A stretch of 64,000 nt of DNA, taken from assembly GCF_045679555.1 (NCBI RefSeq), contig NC_092091.1, positions 17,948,072 to 18,012,071 of the forward strand, written 5' to 3'. How positions within the stretch are numbered: the first letter of the stretch is position 1; every line of letters begins with the position of its first letter. Below the pieces are notes generated by a model. That model worked only from the letters and a program-made list of their open reading frames with translations. It had not been told where the DNA came from and made no database searches. The position numbers were made by a program, and so were the translations under genes. The DNA is from Salvelinus alpinus. Its lineage: Eukaryota; Chordata; Actinopteri; Salmoniformes; Salmonidae. Shown here piece after piece: positions 46,480 to 62,051 of this stretch.

Positions 46480-47730
46480 TATATACTAGTAGTTCAGTGT
46501 TTTTCTCTTCCTCCCCCCTCTCTCTCGTTTCACCCCTCCTTTGTGTTGCCATCTTTCGAGGAATGTGCACACTATAATTATGGAAGGGATTGCACACATA
46601 GCTTAGTTATTGTTTTCTATTTTCAACTGGCTAAACCCAGCTGGGTCCTGGCCGTACGACAAATACATGGAGTGAGAACAAAAAGAGAGACATTAATTAT
46701 ATTCAACGCTTTAAAGGGCTTTAAAGTCAAAGCTGAAGCTTGGTACGTCTCTCTCTCTTAGAAGTAGCCTGATATTTCAGACCTTCACACTGAATTATGG
46801 AGTGAGCCGTTCAAAGCCTACTGTTTAAATTGTACACATTTTCCAGTGTTCTTTTCATTAGTCAACTCACATACATTGCTATCTCCCCTTACCAGGAATT
46901 CAGCACTTAATTAGCAATAGACAGATAACTAGTCAGCGCTCTAATGGGGCAAATTAATTACAAATTGCACACTGCAGTTTAAGTCCAAAGAGGGAAAATG
47001 AAAGTGTTTTAGCATTGAGAAGGATGGGTGGGGTGAAGTGGTTCATTGGAATATCCTAGTGAAAATCTTGGCACGGGGTGTTGCGTCAACTTTAACTTCG
47101 TACCATAACTCTCCGTACTGTTCTTTCCCTCTCTGTATTTCTGTAATACTGCGTTCTGCCTTGTCACGACTGTTCTGCTATTTTTATTAGCTTAACCATA
47201 GCTGTAAATCAGCGGAAGATTAGTTCCTGCAGAGCTGTTTCACCACTATACTTTGCTCCAGCAGCCTAGGCCCAGCCACTAACAGAGGCAGACCCTGGGC
47301 AAAGTCAACAGATAGTCTCCTGGTCCTTCTCTATGTCACTCGATTACTACTAACAAACATACGCCGGCAACTAAATACAGTAAGGTGAGATGAATTGGTG
47401 GCTATATAGAAATAGTGGTGCTGTATTTTGGTTTGAATGGTGCCAAGATCAGGATTTGATCTCTGCTGGTCTCCTCATTCTCTGTGCTGTACCCTTTAAC
47501 AAGTGCTTTACCGCTTTGACTGCACAATCTCCAAATAATATCATTAGTATGATGGTTTGCTTGGAAATAATATTTTAGTGCTTGGATGTGCCTCGCTGAA
47601 TGAATACAGTTGAATACATTCTCATATCTTACGTGATAATGTGCTGAGTAGTGAAAGTGTCAGGCTAATCTTATAAAACAAAAGGAAATGAAGTATGCTT
47701 TTGCTACAATGTATGCTGTGGAAGTTGCAG
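46480..47730. other. Unique-looking spacer with TAATTA-rich patch
   Basis: No exon recognised. Near 46905-46975 there is a cluster of homeodomain-type cores ('cttaattagc', 'aaattaattac') of the sort seen in conserved non-coding elements. Conservation cannot be judged from one sequence. Confidence 0.3.
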
Positions 47731-47917
47731 TACACTCTTAGAAAAAAAGGTTCCAAAAGCGTTCTTCGGCTGTCCCCATAGGAGAACCCTTTTTGGTTCT
47801 ACCTGGAACCAAAAGGGTTCTACCTAGAACCAAAAAGGGTTATTCAAAGGGTTCTCCTATGGGCACAATCGAAGAACCCTTTAAGCTTCTAGATAGCACT
47901 TTTTTTCTAAGAGTGTA
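47731..47917. mobile_element. Palindromic MITE
   Basis: The ends 'tacactcttagaaaaaaagg' 'ttcc' and 'actttttttctaagagtgta' are inverted. The middle contains inverted 'ggttctacctggaacc'-type arms ('ctcctatgggcacaatcgaa' pairs with 'ttcggctgtccccataggag'). The whole element can fold as one hairpin of about 185 bp. Confidence 0.8.
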
Positions 47918-48430
47918 GTATGTTTTCATAGTGCTGATATTAAAGCGAGAGAAAGAGAGAAGAAACTTCTGAAGAAGAGGAGGACTCCGTATGCCCATTC
48001 ACCATGATGGGGGGAGGGAGGATGGACGGCATCACTGTACGTCTCTAGCTGTCAGTATACTGCTGCCATGTCCCCTCTCATAGTTCTCTATAGCCCTCAC
48101 TTTCATACAAGCACGCCTCTTCAGCAGAGGAGAACAGAAGCAGGAGCTGAGTTGTTCACGTTCTCTCTCTAAGGTCAGCGGTCAAAGACAGTGATGTAAA
48201 GGTTTTGGGGGTTATAAAACAGAGGGCACTAGAAGTAGCCAAACGACACCATCTTTTTAATAAGGTAAGAAGAGTGCTCCCTTTTCTTTATTGGAGTTTG
48301 TGCCCTCCTGGTCAAGCAGCTGACAATGAATTTTAAAATGATTTATCTTCACATTGCAACTGATATCTCACGGTTGGTCCTACTGGTCCCTGGTGGTTCC
48401 ATTCCCGGCGCCTGTCTGCCCACTGTGACA

Positions 48431-48607
48431 TCACCGTCCCTCGTCCAAGCTGACGCCCATGTTCTGACGCCTCATGATGCTGATGCGAGAACTGTAGGGG
48501 GCTGGGAGTGGAGGGGCTGGGGCCCTCTGGAGCAGCTCTGCCTTGGGTTTGTACTGGTCCACCAAGATCTTCAGCACCGCCTCCATCTTATGGCTCATCT
48601 GGTCCAT
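48431..48607 (-). CDS. Probable terminal coding exon of an unidentified gene
   Basis: The minus strand reads 'MDQMSHKMEAVLKILVDQYK' 'PKAELLQRAPAPPLPAPYSS' 'RISIMRRQNMGVSLDEGR' then TGA (48433-48431). An acceptor-type AG, in 'tgttgtataaatag', lies immediately upstream (48608-48609). The first half is amphipathic with Met/Leu/Ile/Val spaced like a short coiled coil. It is followed by a Pro/Ala linker and a basic-Ser tail ('SSRISIMRRQ') that could be a phosphorylation site. GC content and codon use are higher than in the surroundings. I do not recognise the family. The leading Met may be internal rather than a start. No upstream exon was found to the right in this window. Confidence 0.5.
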   Translation of the reverse strand: MDQMSHKMEAVLKILVDQYKPKAELLQRAPAPPLPAPYSSRISIMRRQNMGVSLDEGR

Positions 48608-48730
48608 CTATTTATACAACACACAGCAAACAAAGGTACATGTTTTAGGTTATAGATCGGTGACTATAGTGAGGACATTTAACAAACAACAGTGAGGGCC
48701 ATGTTAAAATGTCTATTCTACTGAGACATT

Positions 48731-48872
48731 TACTTTATGTTCCAATTCTTATTTTTTACTATTTCTTATTGTTGTTGCATTGTCGAGAAGGAACCTGCAA
48801 GTAAGCATTTCATTGGACGGTCTATACCATGTGTATCCTGTACATACGACTAATACAACTTGAAACTTGAAA
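48731..48872 (+). mobile_element. LINE 3' tail fragment
   Basis: 'gcaagtaagcatttcattgg' 'acggtctataccatgtgtat' ending in (acttgaa)n. It is related to the tail at 16607-17056 and heavily 5'-truncated. Confidence 0.65.
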
Positions 48873-48989
48873 CATGTTATATACATTCGTGACTGTAGAT
48901 TTATACTGCTGTAGTAATTATATGTGCGGGACTAGTCAGTCAGTGAGGACATTTCAATGGGTGAAGCATTTGAGCAGTGTCACTGAGTT

Positions 48990-49217
48990 TCAGCCTTTCT
49001 TTTGTCCGCCAGGCCTCCAATACTGAATACACATATTCAAGTCCACACTAAAGATACACCTCTTCACACAGGCTTATCCGGATTATTTGTCGTCTTAACT
49101 TTTATCCTCCCTCTAGTTCACTTCCGGATTAGTCTGTCCTTATTCTTTTATTTACTTATGTGACTTTGGGTTTTGTGAAAAGCGCTTAAAATAAAATGTA
49201 TTATTATTATTATAATA
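48990..49217 (+). mobile_element. LINE 3' end fragment
   Basis: The text 'ttcaagtccacactaaagat' 'acacctcttcacacaggctt' encodes the familiar 'FKSTLKIHLFTQAYP'-like LINE C-terminus in degraded form. It ends 'gtgaaaagcgcttaaaataa' followed by (ATT)n. Confidence 0.65.
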
Positions 49218-49352
49218 TGGCCCCATCCCAATGACAGACCTCTAGTGTATAATAACATGTTTGTCTGTCTGTCATGGTATACCTGCAGAAGCCACTCATT
49301 AAAGCAGCTGGCCCGGCTCAATGATCCAGGAGTGGGAGGGAGGGCTTTTAGT

Positions 49353-49562
49353 ACACACGCATGCACACGCACGAATGCATGCACACACACACACGCATGC
49401 ACACGCATGAACGCACACGCACGAACGCATGCACACACAAACACACACACGCACGAACGCATGCACACACACACACGCACTCACACACATGAACGCATGC
49501 TCACACACACGCATGCACAAGCACAAACGCATGCACACGCACAAACGCATGCACACACACCC
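49353..49562. repeat. Degenerate CA/CGCATG microsatellite
   Basis: CA tract interrupted regularly by 'gcatgcacac' and 'gcacgaacgc' units, giving alternating purine-pyrimidine DNA. Confidence 0.95.
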
Positions 49563-49981
49563 CAGTGACTCAACTGTAAACACAGGTGTGTCTGTCACCC
49601 AACAGACAGAGACATCTCAACCAGGGAACCTCCTTAGTATTTCTAACCCCTGTGTGTACAGCCAGCGCCCACGCCCTGTATGGCAGAGGTAAACAAGCCA
49701 GGCTGTCTGCCGACACACAGACACACACGCTTGCGCGCACACACCTTTCTAAACATCAAATAGTTTTTTTTACAGATCTTTATCATCCTGCCCTCTGCCT
49801 TTACATTGAAGTTATGTAGTTATACTTTCAGGAATGCATTATCTTTGGCTTAATTTATCACTACTTGTTAACCTGATTTATAAATGTAATAATCATTGAG
49901 ATAAGTGGTAATGGATTCCGATAAAGTTGGAGAGGTTATGTGTACATCATAGTACATGAAAGAGCCATGGCATCTCACACA

Positions 49982-49983
<2 letters not shown>
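49563..49983. other. No gene recognised
   Basis: Spacer between two microsatellites, with a short CA/GC patch at 49720-49745. Confidence 0.35.
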
Positions 49984-50228
<245 letters not shown>

Positions 50229-50600
50229 TTTGCCGACATTCATTCCAGTCAAAACTGATAGTGAGGAACTGCAGTATTTTGTCTGACATTCACATCGCAG
50301 AATCCACTGGTATGTTTGTGTGTTGAGGATTGGGCTCCTTGCTCTTTTAGTGAGTGTGCTTGACGGCCATGACACTTTTATAGTACAACAGGACATTGAG
50401 CATCAGTCATTGTTCTTGAGATATGAAACCATGGATGACGCCTATTCAATTACATCAAATAAGATCACCGCATGTATACCAATGACTCACAGATATCATA
50501 GACTCGTCAAAGTAGGAGGAAAAAACGAAATAACAAAAAGTTAGAACAAGCCCTGGATTAGACTACAAGGTTAATCATGACCTAAATAGCTGTTTTAAAA
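50229..50600. other. No gene recognised
   Basis: Short unique-looking spacer. Confidence 0.35.
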
Positions 50601-52120
50601 CCTCTCTGGGATATTCGGGACGCTAGCGTCCCACCTCAACAACAGCCAGTGAAATTGCAGGACGCCGAATTCAAAACAACAGAAATCCCATAATTAAAAT
50701 TCCTCAAACATACAAGTACCTGTAGTCTCCTGGTACAAATACAAAAATATTGTGTGGAATAAATAAAAAGACAGACAACCCATTTTAAAGATAAACTTGT
50801 TGTAAATCCAGCCACAGTGTCCAATTTCAAAAAGGCTTTACGACGAAAGCACACCAAACGATTATGTTAGGTCATTACCTAGTCACTGAAAAACACACCA
50901 TTTTTCCACCCAAAGAGAGGAGTCACAAAAAGCAGAAATAGAGATAGAATTAATCACTAACCTTTGATCATCTTCATCAGATGACACTCATAGGACTTCA
51001 TGTTACACAATACATGTATGTTTTGTTCGATAAAGTTCATATTTATACCCAAAAATCTCAGTTTACATTGGCGCGTTATGTTCAGTAGTTCAAAAACATC
51101 CGGTGATTTTGCAGAGAGCCACATCAATTTACAGAATTACTCATAGTAAACATTGCTAAAAGATACAAGTGTTATGCATGGAATTTTAGATCCACTTCTC
51201 CTTAATGCAACCGTTGTGTCAGATTTCAAAAAAGCTTTACCGAAAAAGCACACCATGCAATAATCTGAGTACAGCTCTCAGACAACAAAACAAGCCATAC
51301 AGATATCCGCCATGTTGTGGAGTCAACAGAAGTCAGAAATAGCATTATAAATATTTACCTTTATAAATATTTATCATCACTTACCTTTGATGATCTTCAT
51401 CAGAATGCACTCCCAGGAATCCCAGTTCCACAATAAATGTTTGATTTGTTCGATAAAGTCCATAATTTATGTCCAAATACCTCCTTTTTGTTTGAGCGTT
51501 TAGTACACAATCCAAACACATGAGGCGCGGGCAGGTCCAGGCGAAAGTTCAGACGAAAAGTCATATTACAGGTCGTAGAAACATGTCAAACGAAGTATAG
51601 AATCAATCTTTAGGATGTTTTTAACATAAATCTTCAATAATGTTTCAACCGGAGAATTCCTTTGTCTGTAGAAATGCAATGGAACGCAGCTAACACTCAC
51701 GTGAGCGCGCGTGATCAGCTCATGCCAGACTCCTGACTCAATCAGCTCTTATTCCCTCATCCTTCACAGTAGAAGCATCAAACAAGGTTCCAAAGACTGT
51801 TGACATCTAGTGGAAGCCTTAGGAAGTGCAATATGACCCCATAGACACTGTATATTTGATAGGCAATGACTTGAAAAACTACAAACCTCAGATTTCCCAC
51901 TTCCTGGTTGGATTTTTTCTCAGGATTTTGCCTGCCATATGAGTTCTGTTATACTCACAGACATCATTCAAACAGTTTTAGAAACTTCAGAGTGTTTTCT
52001 ATCCAAATCTACTAATTATATGCATATTCTAGCTTTTAGGACTGAGTAGCAGGCTGTTTACTCTGGGCACCTTTTTATCCAAGCTACTCAATACTGCCAC
52101 CTAGTCCCAAAGAAGTTAAG
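50601..52120. mobile_element. 1.5-kb dispersed repeat with internal monomer duplication, class unknown
   Basis: I recognise this as a salmonid dispersed repeat running from 'cctctctgggatattcggga' to 'ccacctagtcccaaagaagt'. It contains two diverged versions of the same module about 400-423 bp apart. One has 'atttcaaaaaggctttacga' (50824), 'cctttgatcatcttcatcag' (50961) and 'ttgttcgataaagttcatat'. The other has 'atttcaaaaaagctttaccg' (51223), 'cctttgatgatcttcatcag' (51384) and 'ttgttcgataaagtccataa'. No open frame of note and no clear LTR or terminal inverted repeats. Confidence 0.7.
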
Positions 52121-52591
52121 AAAACGGAAAACTCGCTGCCTGGTCAGGGGGCAGAACATACACTATATATACAAAAGTATGTGGACACCCCTTCAAATGA
52201 GTGGATTCGGCTGTTTCAGCCACACGTGTTGCTAACAGATGAACAGAGCACACTGCCATGCGATCTCCGTAGACAAACATTGGCAGTAGAATGGCCTTAG
52301 TGAAGAGTTCAGTGACTTTCAACGTGGCACCGTCATAGGATGACACCTTTCCAACAAGTCAGATTGTCAAATTTCTGCCCTGCTAGAGCTGACCTGGTCA
52401 ACTGTAAGTGCTGTTATTGTGAAATGGAAACGTCTAGGAGCAACAACGGCTCAGCCACAAAGTGGTAGACCACACAAGCTCACAGAACAGGACTGCCAAG
52501 TGCTGTCATCTGTCCTCGTTTGCAACACTCACTACCAAGTTCCAAACTGCCTCTGGAAGCAGGGTCAGTACAAGAACTGTTCGTCGGGAGC

Positions 52592-52706
52592 ATTATTTAC
52601 ATTTTGGTCATTTAGCAGATGCTCTTATCCAGAGCGACTTACTAGTAGCGAGTGCCTACCTTTTCATACTGGTCCCCCGTGGGAATAGAACCCTCAGCCC
52701 GAGCAG
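52592..52706 (-). mobile_element. SINE fragment inserted in the Tc1 transposase gene
   Basis: 'tcatttagcagatgctctta' 'tccagagcgactta' and 'actggtcccccgtgggaata' match the minus strand of the SINE at 23878-24022. In other Tc1 copies of this family the transposase sequence is continuous here. The insertion replaced about 20-25 bp of it rather than only adding sequence. Confidence 0.75.
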
Positions 52707-52776
52707 ACACACACAAGCCTAAGATCAACAAGTGCAATGCCAAGCGTCGTTTGGAGTGGTGTAAAGTTCACTGCCA

Positions 52777-53358
52777 TTGGCGAGTGATGAATCCCGCTTC
52801 ACCATCTCGCAGTCTGACAGACCAATCTGTGTTTGGTGGATACCAGCAGAACGCTACCTGCCCCAATGCATAGGGCCAACTGCAAAGTTTGGTGGAGGAG
52901 GCATAATGGTTTGGGGCTGTTTTTCATGGTTTGGGCTAGGCACCTCAGTTCCAGTGGAGGGAAATCTTAACGCTACAGCATACAATGACATTCTAGACGA
53001 TTCTGTGCTTCCAACTTTGTGGCAACAGTTTGGGGAAGGCTCTTTCCTGTTTCAGTTTGACAACGCCCCTGTGCACAAAGCGAGGTCCATACAGAAATGG
53101 TTTGTCGAGATCGGTGTGGAAAAACTTGACTGGCCTGCACAGAGCCCTGACCTCAACCCCATCGAACAGCTTTGGGATAAATGGGAACGCCGACTTCGAG
53201 CCAGGTCTAATCGCCCAACATCAGTGTCCGACCTCACTAATGCTCTTGTGGCTGAATGGAAGCAAGTCCCTGCAGCAATGTTCCAACATCTAGTGGAAAG
53301 CCTTCCCAGAAGAGTGGAGGCTGTTATAGCAGCAAAGGGGGTACCAACTCTATGTTAA
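52777..53358 (+). pseudogene. Tc1 transposase, DD34E catalytic half
   Basis: Tc1/mariner transposases cut and paste DNA at TA dinucleotides. This open frame of 193 codons holds all three catalytic acids: Asp in 'SDESRF' (residue 4), Asp in '[10 protein letters not shown]' (residue 95) and Glu in '[11 protein letters not shown]' (residue 130), with 34 residues between the last two (DD34E). '[15 protein letters not shown]' is the usual glycine-rich box. The C-terminus is 'AAKGVPTLC' plus TAA. The N-terminal DNA-binding half is out of frame and separated by the SINE, so no full-length enzyme can be made from this copy. Confidence 0.85.
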
Positions 53359-53525
53359 TGCCCATGATTTTGGAATGAGATGTTTGACGAGCAGGTGTGT
53401 AGTGTCTTTTGGCCTAGGAGTGTATAACAGAGTAATAAACATGTCAGCAGTAATCTATACTTATCAGCATTCCTGTGGTTTGTAGCATGGATCAGGAAAT
53501 CATTTAATTTCTTTGGGCTGAACAG

Positions 53526-53625
53526 GGTTAGAATCTTGAACAAGGTTAGGGTTAGGGCTAAGGTTAGAGGTCTGAACAGGGTTAGGGTTGGAGTTAGGGT
53601 TACGGTTAGGTTTAGGGATAAGCCT
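53526..53625. repeat. Degenerate telomere-type 'ggttaggg' patch
   Basis: Repeated 'ggttagggttagggcta' and 'ggttagggttggagttaggg' on the + strand, opposite in orientation to the CCCTAA motifs that follow. Confidence 0.8.
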
Positions 53626-53654
53626 TTCTCATTACAGTGTTTTCCTCCTTTTAC

Positions 53655-54645
53655 AGGGCTCTAACCCTAACCCTAGCTTCATGTCCCCATCCTGGATCAA
53701 CATAACCCTAGCCTCAACTACAACCATAACCCTAACCCTAGCTTCATGTCCCCATCCTGGTTCAACATTAACCTAGCCTCAACTACAACCATAACCCTAA
53801 CCCTAGCTTCATGTCCCCATCCTGGATCAACATTACCCTAGCCTCAACTACAACCATAACCCTAACCCAAGCTTAATGTCCCCATCCTGGTTCAACATTA
53901 CCCTAGCCTCAACTACAACCATAACCCTAACCCTAGATTCATGTCCCCATCCTGGTTCAACATTACCCTAGCCTCAACTACAACCATAACCCTAACCCTA
54001 GATGCATGTCCCCATCCTGGTTCAACATTATCCTAGCCTCAACTACAACCATAACCCTAACCCAAGCTTAATGTCCCCATCCTGGTTCAACATTAACCTA
54101 GCCTCAACTACAACCATAACCCTAACCCTAGATTCATGTCCCCATCCTGGATCAACATAACCCTAGCCTCAACTACAACCATAACCCTAACCCTAGCTTC
54201 ATGTCCCCATCCTGGTTCAACATTACCCTAGCCTCAACTTCAACCATAACCCTAACCCTAGACTCAACTACAACCATAACCCTAACCCTAGATTCATGTC
54301 CCCATCCTGGATCAACATAACCCTAGCCTCAACTACAGCCATAACCCTAACCCTAGATTCATGTCCCCATCCTGGATCAACATTACCCTAGCCTCAACTA
54401 CAACCATAACCCTAACCCTAGATTAATGTCCCCATCCTGGTTCAACATTACCCTAGCCTCAACTTCAACCATAACCCTAACCCTAGATTCATGTCCCCAT
54501 CCTGGTTCAACATTACCCTAGCCTCAACTTCAACCATAACCCTAACCCTAGATTCATGTCCCCATCCTGGTTCAACATTACCCTAGACTCAACTACAACC
54601 ATAACCGTAACCCTAGCCTCAACTACAACCATAACCCTATGGTTA
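53655..54645. repeat. 65-bp minisatellite containing telomere-like CCCTAA, about 15 copies
   Basis: The unit contains 'aaccataaccctaaccctag', 'attcatgtccccatcctggt' and 'tcaacattaccctagcctca' 'actac'. Copies differ at a few positions ('gcttc/gattc', 'ggatc/ggttc'). It ends at 'aaccctatggttaggg', where orientation flips again. Confidence 0.95.
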
Positions 54646-58170
<3,525 letters not shown>

Positions 58171-59760
58171 GTTATGGCCCGATTCAGACTTAGGAAATCT
58201 ACGCCTTTTTTATGCACGACTTACCTTATGCAGATGCATAACGGGCTTTGCACGCGCTGATTACATTTAATTAAAGCTGAAAACGCTCCCACTCGCTGGC
58301 CAACAGATTTTCTTGTGGAGTTTTCATTCAATAGGGTTTTCAGTACAATAATCTAAAGCCATCACTTTAAATGTGGTGTACCTTTCATTTTCATTTCATT
58401 CACTGACTTACTAGAATAAATAGAGAGAATAGTTCAGAATATTAGGTATCAATGAAAGAAAGCCACATAGGCCTAAATACACGCATATTCATCTCCTTTA
58501 AAACACACATTGGTAGAAAAAATATATAAAAGTGTATATTATTTAGGGTTAGGAAAGTATTTATAGATAATAAAAAAAACAGGTCTGGAGAGCCGTTACA
58601 AACAAAATATATTGGAGAATCAAAAATGTTGATCCTGAAAGTTGCCATATTCAATTGTTCAATCCATGAAATATTGGAAGGAGAGAAAAATGGAGAACAG
58701 GGATTGAACAGTAGTCTTTTAAATCTACCCTAATAATCCTCACTAATCATGGAACTGTGATGACAACAGTCCAGTCGCTGTGAACTGTGCGCCAGGTAAG
58801 TATGGTCTGTGTTCCATAATGATTCAAATAGGCTACAAGTCCCAAATGATTTCACAACTTGCAATACGTTAGCCTAATATGATCCACTATTACTAGCGAT
58901 CCTCAGGAACAACCACACGAACGTGGCAGAGGAAAGAAAGGTAAACTAATTATGTAATGCAATTATACAAAATGAAAGGAAACTTACACTAAAGTGACAA
59001 TTATAAATATATGTGGGTTTCACTGACGGTGGCTAAAGGTAGTGGCTAATATTTAACATGATACAAATTGTAAAAAATACAGTGACAATATATAATTAAA
59101 ACATTTTAGAAATCATAAATCAACTCAGTAGGTTTGGCACTATACTGTCATTTGCTAATGGCTACATCCTTGCAAGTTATAAGGCCAGCATAAACCACAC
59201 AGTGGAAAAGGGGCTATGTTGATGTGCTTCAGTTTGTTGCCATATGACTGGTTTCACATTTGTCTCCAGCGATCATAAGGTAAAATATATCTGTCATTTA
59301 TATTTACAATCCCCTTATACAAACGGCTTAATCATGTACCTGGCTCTTATCATTAGCTCTTATCAAGTTGTACATTACAGTGCATGGAGAACGGTGTTAT
59401 TCTATTGGAACAAAGAAAGCAGATGCTGTTCCACTTGGAACCAACAGGTTGCTCCACCTTATTCATAGTTTCATCGTGCGTGAAGGTGGTGGAATTACGA
59501 GGGAATTAAGTGAAGGTCAGAAGAGGGCGTATCTGTAGACACCTCCGCCACACCTCCGCCACACCTCCGCCACACCTTCCATTTCTTACATCTCCACCCC
59601 AAAGGAACAGCGGGTGAATAGCATCCTATTCTCATGCTTAAGTTCAAAATCAGAATATGCGTAGAGAGAAGTACATAAAAAGGGAATTACGTTCCATTTA
59701 CGCACGCTTATCTTGGGTCGGAATTCCCCCGCCATGTTAGTGAATAAATGGATCTATATA
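58171..59760. repeat. Possible dispersed repeat or unique A/T-rich region
   Basis: The left part ('atggcccgattcagactta', 'ttgcacgcgctgattacatt') and the right part ('atttacgcacgcttatcttg', 'ggtcggaattc') resemble the ends of a sequence dispersed in salmonid genomes, but I cannot fix its limits. A triple 'cacctccgc' repeat lies at 59540-59575. No gene recognised. Confidence 0.3.
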
Positions 59761-60074
59761 CTGTACCTCTCGGCCACAGAATGAAATAGAACACCCAGAC
59801 CAAGTCAACCTCCATTTACTGGGCTCCACCAAGCTGTCACCACACATGGGGATGCCACTCCAGTCTGGCTGTCATAAAACGTATCATAATCGTTCTTATT
59901 TCACAAAGCTGCCCGTAAAGTTGTGTGGATGTGGAATAAAACCAGGGACCTGGGAGAGGGGTCCTGTAAAATATTGGGCCCGATGCCTTTTTTAACATGT
60001 GTCCTTAGTGACAGCTGGGAGTCCTCCTCTCTTTACTGGTCCCCGGTGTGGTGGTCCAGGGCAAGAGAGGGGCG

Positions 60075-60206
<132 letters not shown>

Positions 60207-60525
60207 CTGTCTTTCTAGGACCATGATGTTTCTCCATAGAGCCTTTACAATGCTACTACACTTCAATGTGTATTCAGGTCTGAAATTAAACTTTAGTTGA
60301 GTCAACCTCCCTGATGAAACTGACAAAAAGCATTTCAACCATAACTGATATCAGAACTGTGTTGAGAGGAAACAATTTGTTCAGCTAATGTCACAATGAC
60401 TCCTGGCACCTCTCTCAGCCGTCATCAACATGAATTGGACAAACGTCACGTCATCTGTTCGCCAGCCTGACCACTAAGCCCTGCCCTACCCTGGCAACCT
60501 GTTGCTGGGCCTGTTTGTGATTCAC

Positions 60526-60831
<306 letters not shown>

Positions 60832-62051
60832 AGAGTCACAAGGTCTGTTGGCAGCTGGCAGCTAAACCACTGTTACCAACCAGCCATGCGCGTGCCACAA
60901 CAAGGGAGAGACACAGGGCTGGTCTGTCAGCTGACTGCAGTGCCACAAGTGTGGTTTAAATGTCAAAGTACAGGGACACATGGGGCTTGGGGGCCTGGAG
61001 GCTATTTGACTGTGGGCCTGGGGTCCAGGGCGTCACCCCGAGCTAGTCCTGAGCCCTCCTGTGTGGCCAACAGGAGAGGCTTTATAGGGGTGAGGTGGCC
61101 CCTGGACCAGCTGCTACCACACATTATGTGCCAACAACAACCAGTCGTGGTAGCTAGCCACACCACATGCCTGGTGACAAGGGACGTGGCTGTTTAAACA
61201 AAATAGTGTTTGGGTGACCAACCAGTCGCTTGCATGCCACAAGACTGCACTAGCTTGCTAAGCTAAAGCTTATGTGTCTCTGAATCACCTCTTGTCATCC
61301 CTCACTAGTCTTTGTCTTGTTGGCCTATTATAGTAAATCTCATGGAATAAATGGCATTACAGGTCAAAGGTTAATGAGATACTGACTGCTACATCTGTTG
61401 GGCGTCATTAGCAACAAAGGGACTCTTGTCAGAGATGATATCAGACACAGATAACGCCTGCCTGCCTGGCGTTATCTGACTGATCTGAACACCCTGACTG
61501 ATCTGAAGGGAATCACAAGTCAAACACAGTGAAGTACACAATCTAGTCAGAGCCAGTCAGTGTAGGGTAAACAGAGTCAGAGAGAGCCAGTTGTTTGGGG
61601 GACAGAGGAATGGTGATGTTGGTGGGACCTCCAGACAGACAGAGTGGGGTCTGGGTCTGGGTCTGGCGTGTGCCCGACCATCAGCTGTCACCCACTGACT
61701 CCAGGCAGAGACGTGCCCAGACTGTGACCCTGCCTGGCGCTCAGGTTGGTGCCAAGGCCAGCCAGCGTGCCAGCAGATCCAGCCCGCCCGTCGCCACTGG
61801 AGAGCTACCGCCTGCCCCATAAGATGTATTAAATCAGATAAAGCCAGTTTTCTGCTGTATGTCCTCCCAGGTACAGCTGGCCCAGAGAGAGACGGAGAGA
61901 GAATACACAGTGGAACCATCATTCATGTACATTTTGTTTTCTATTCATTAGCCATTCCCTATTTTTCTTATTTTATACATTAGTATATTGTACTGTATTT
62001 ACTAAAATACAATTTCTAGATATTGCCAAAGCAGTATGTCATGCCAATAAA
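60832..62051. other. No gene recognised
   Basis: Moderately G/C-rich near 61000-61080 and 61600-61820 but without supportable exons. Confidence 0.35.

Larger units (their letters stand above)
52161..53422 (+). mobile_element. Tc1-like transposon with near-complete catalytic domain
   Basis: The left terminal repeat is 'cactatatatacaaaagtat' 'gtggacacccc'. The right end is a diverged version ending 'ttggcctaggagtg'. TA is on both sides. The + strand encodes an HTH region from 52417 ('KWKRLGATTAQPQSGRPHKL') and the DDE core at 52777-53358. A SINE fragment breaks the two apart at 52592-52706. Confidence 0.88.
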
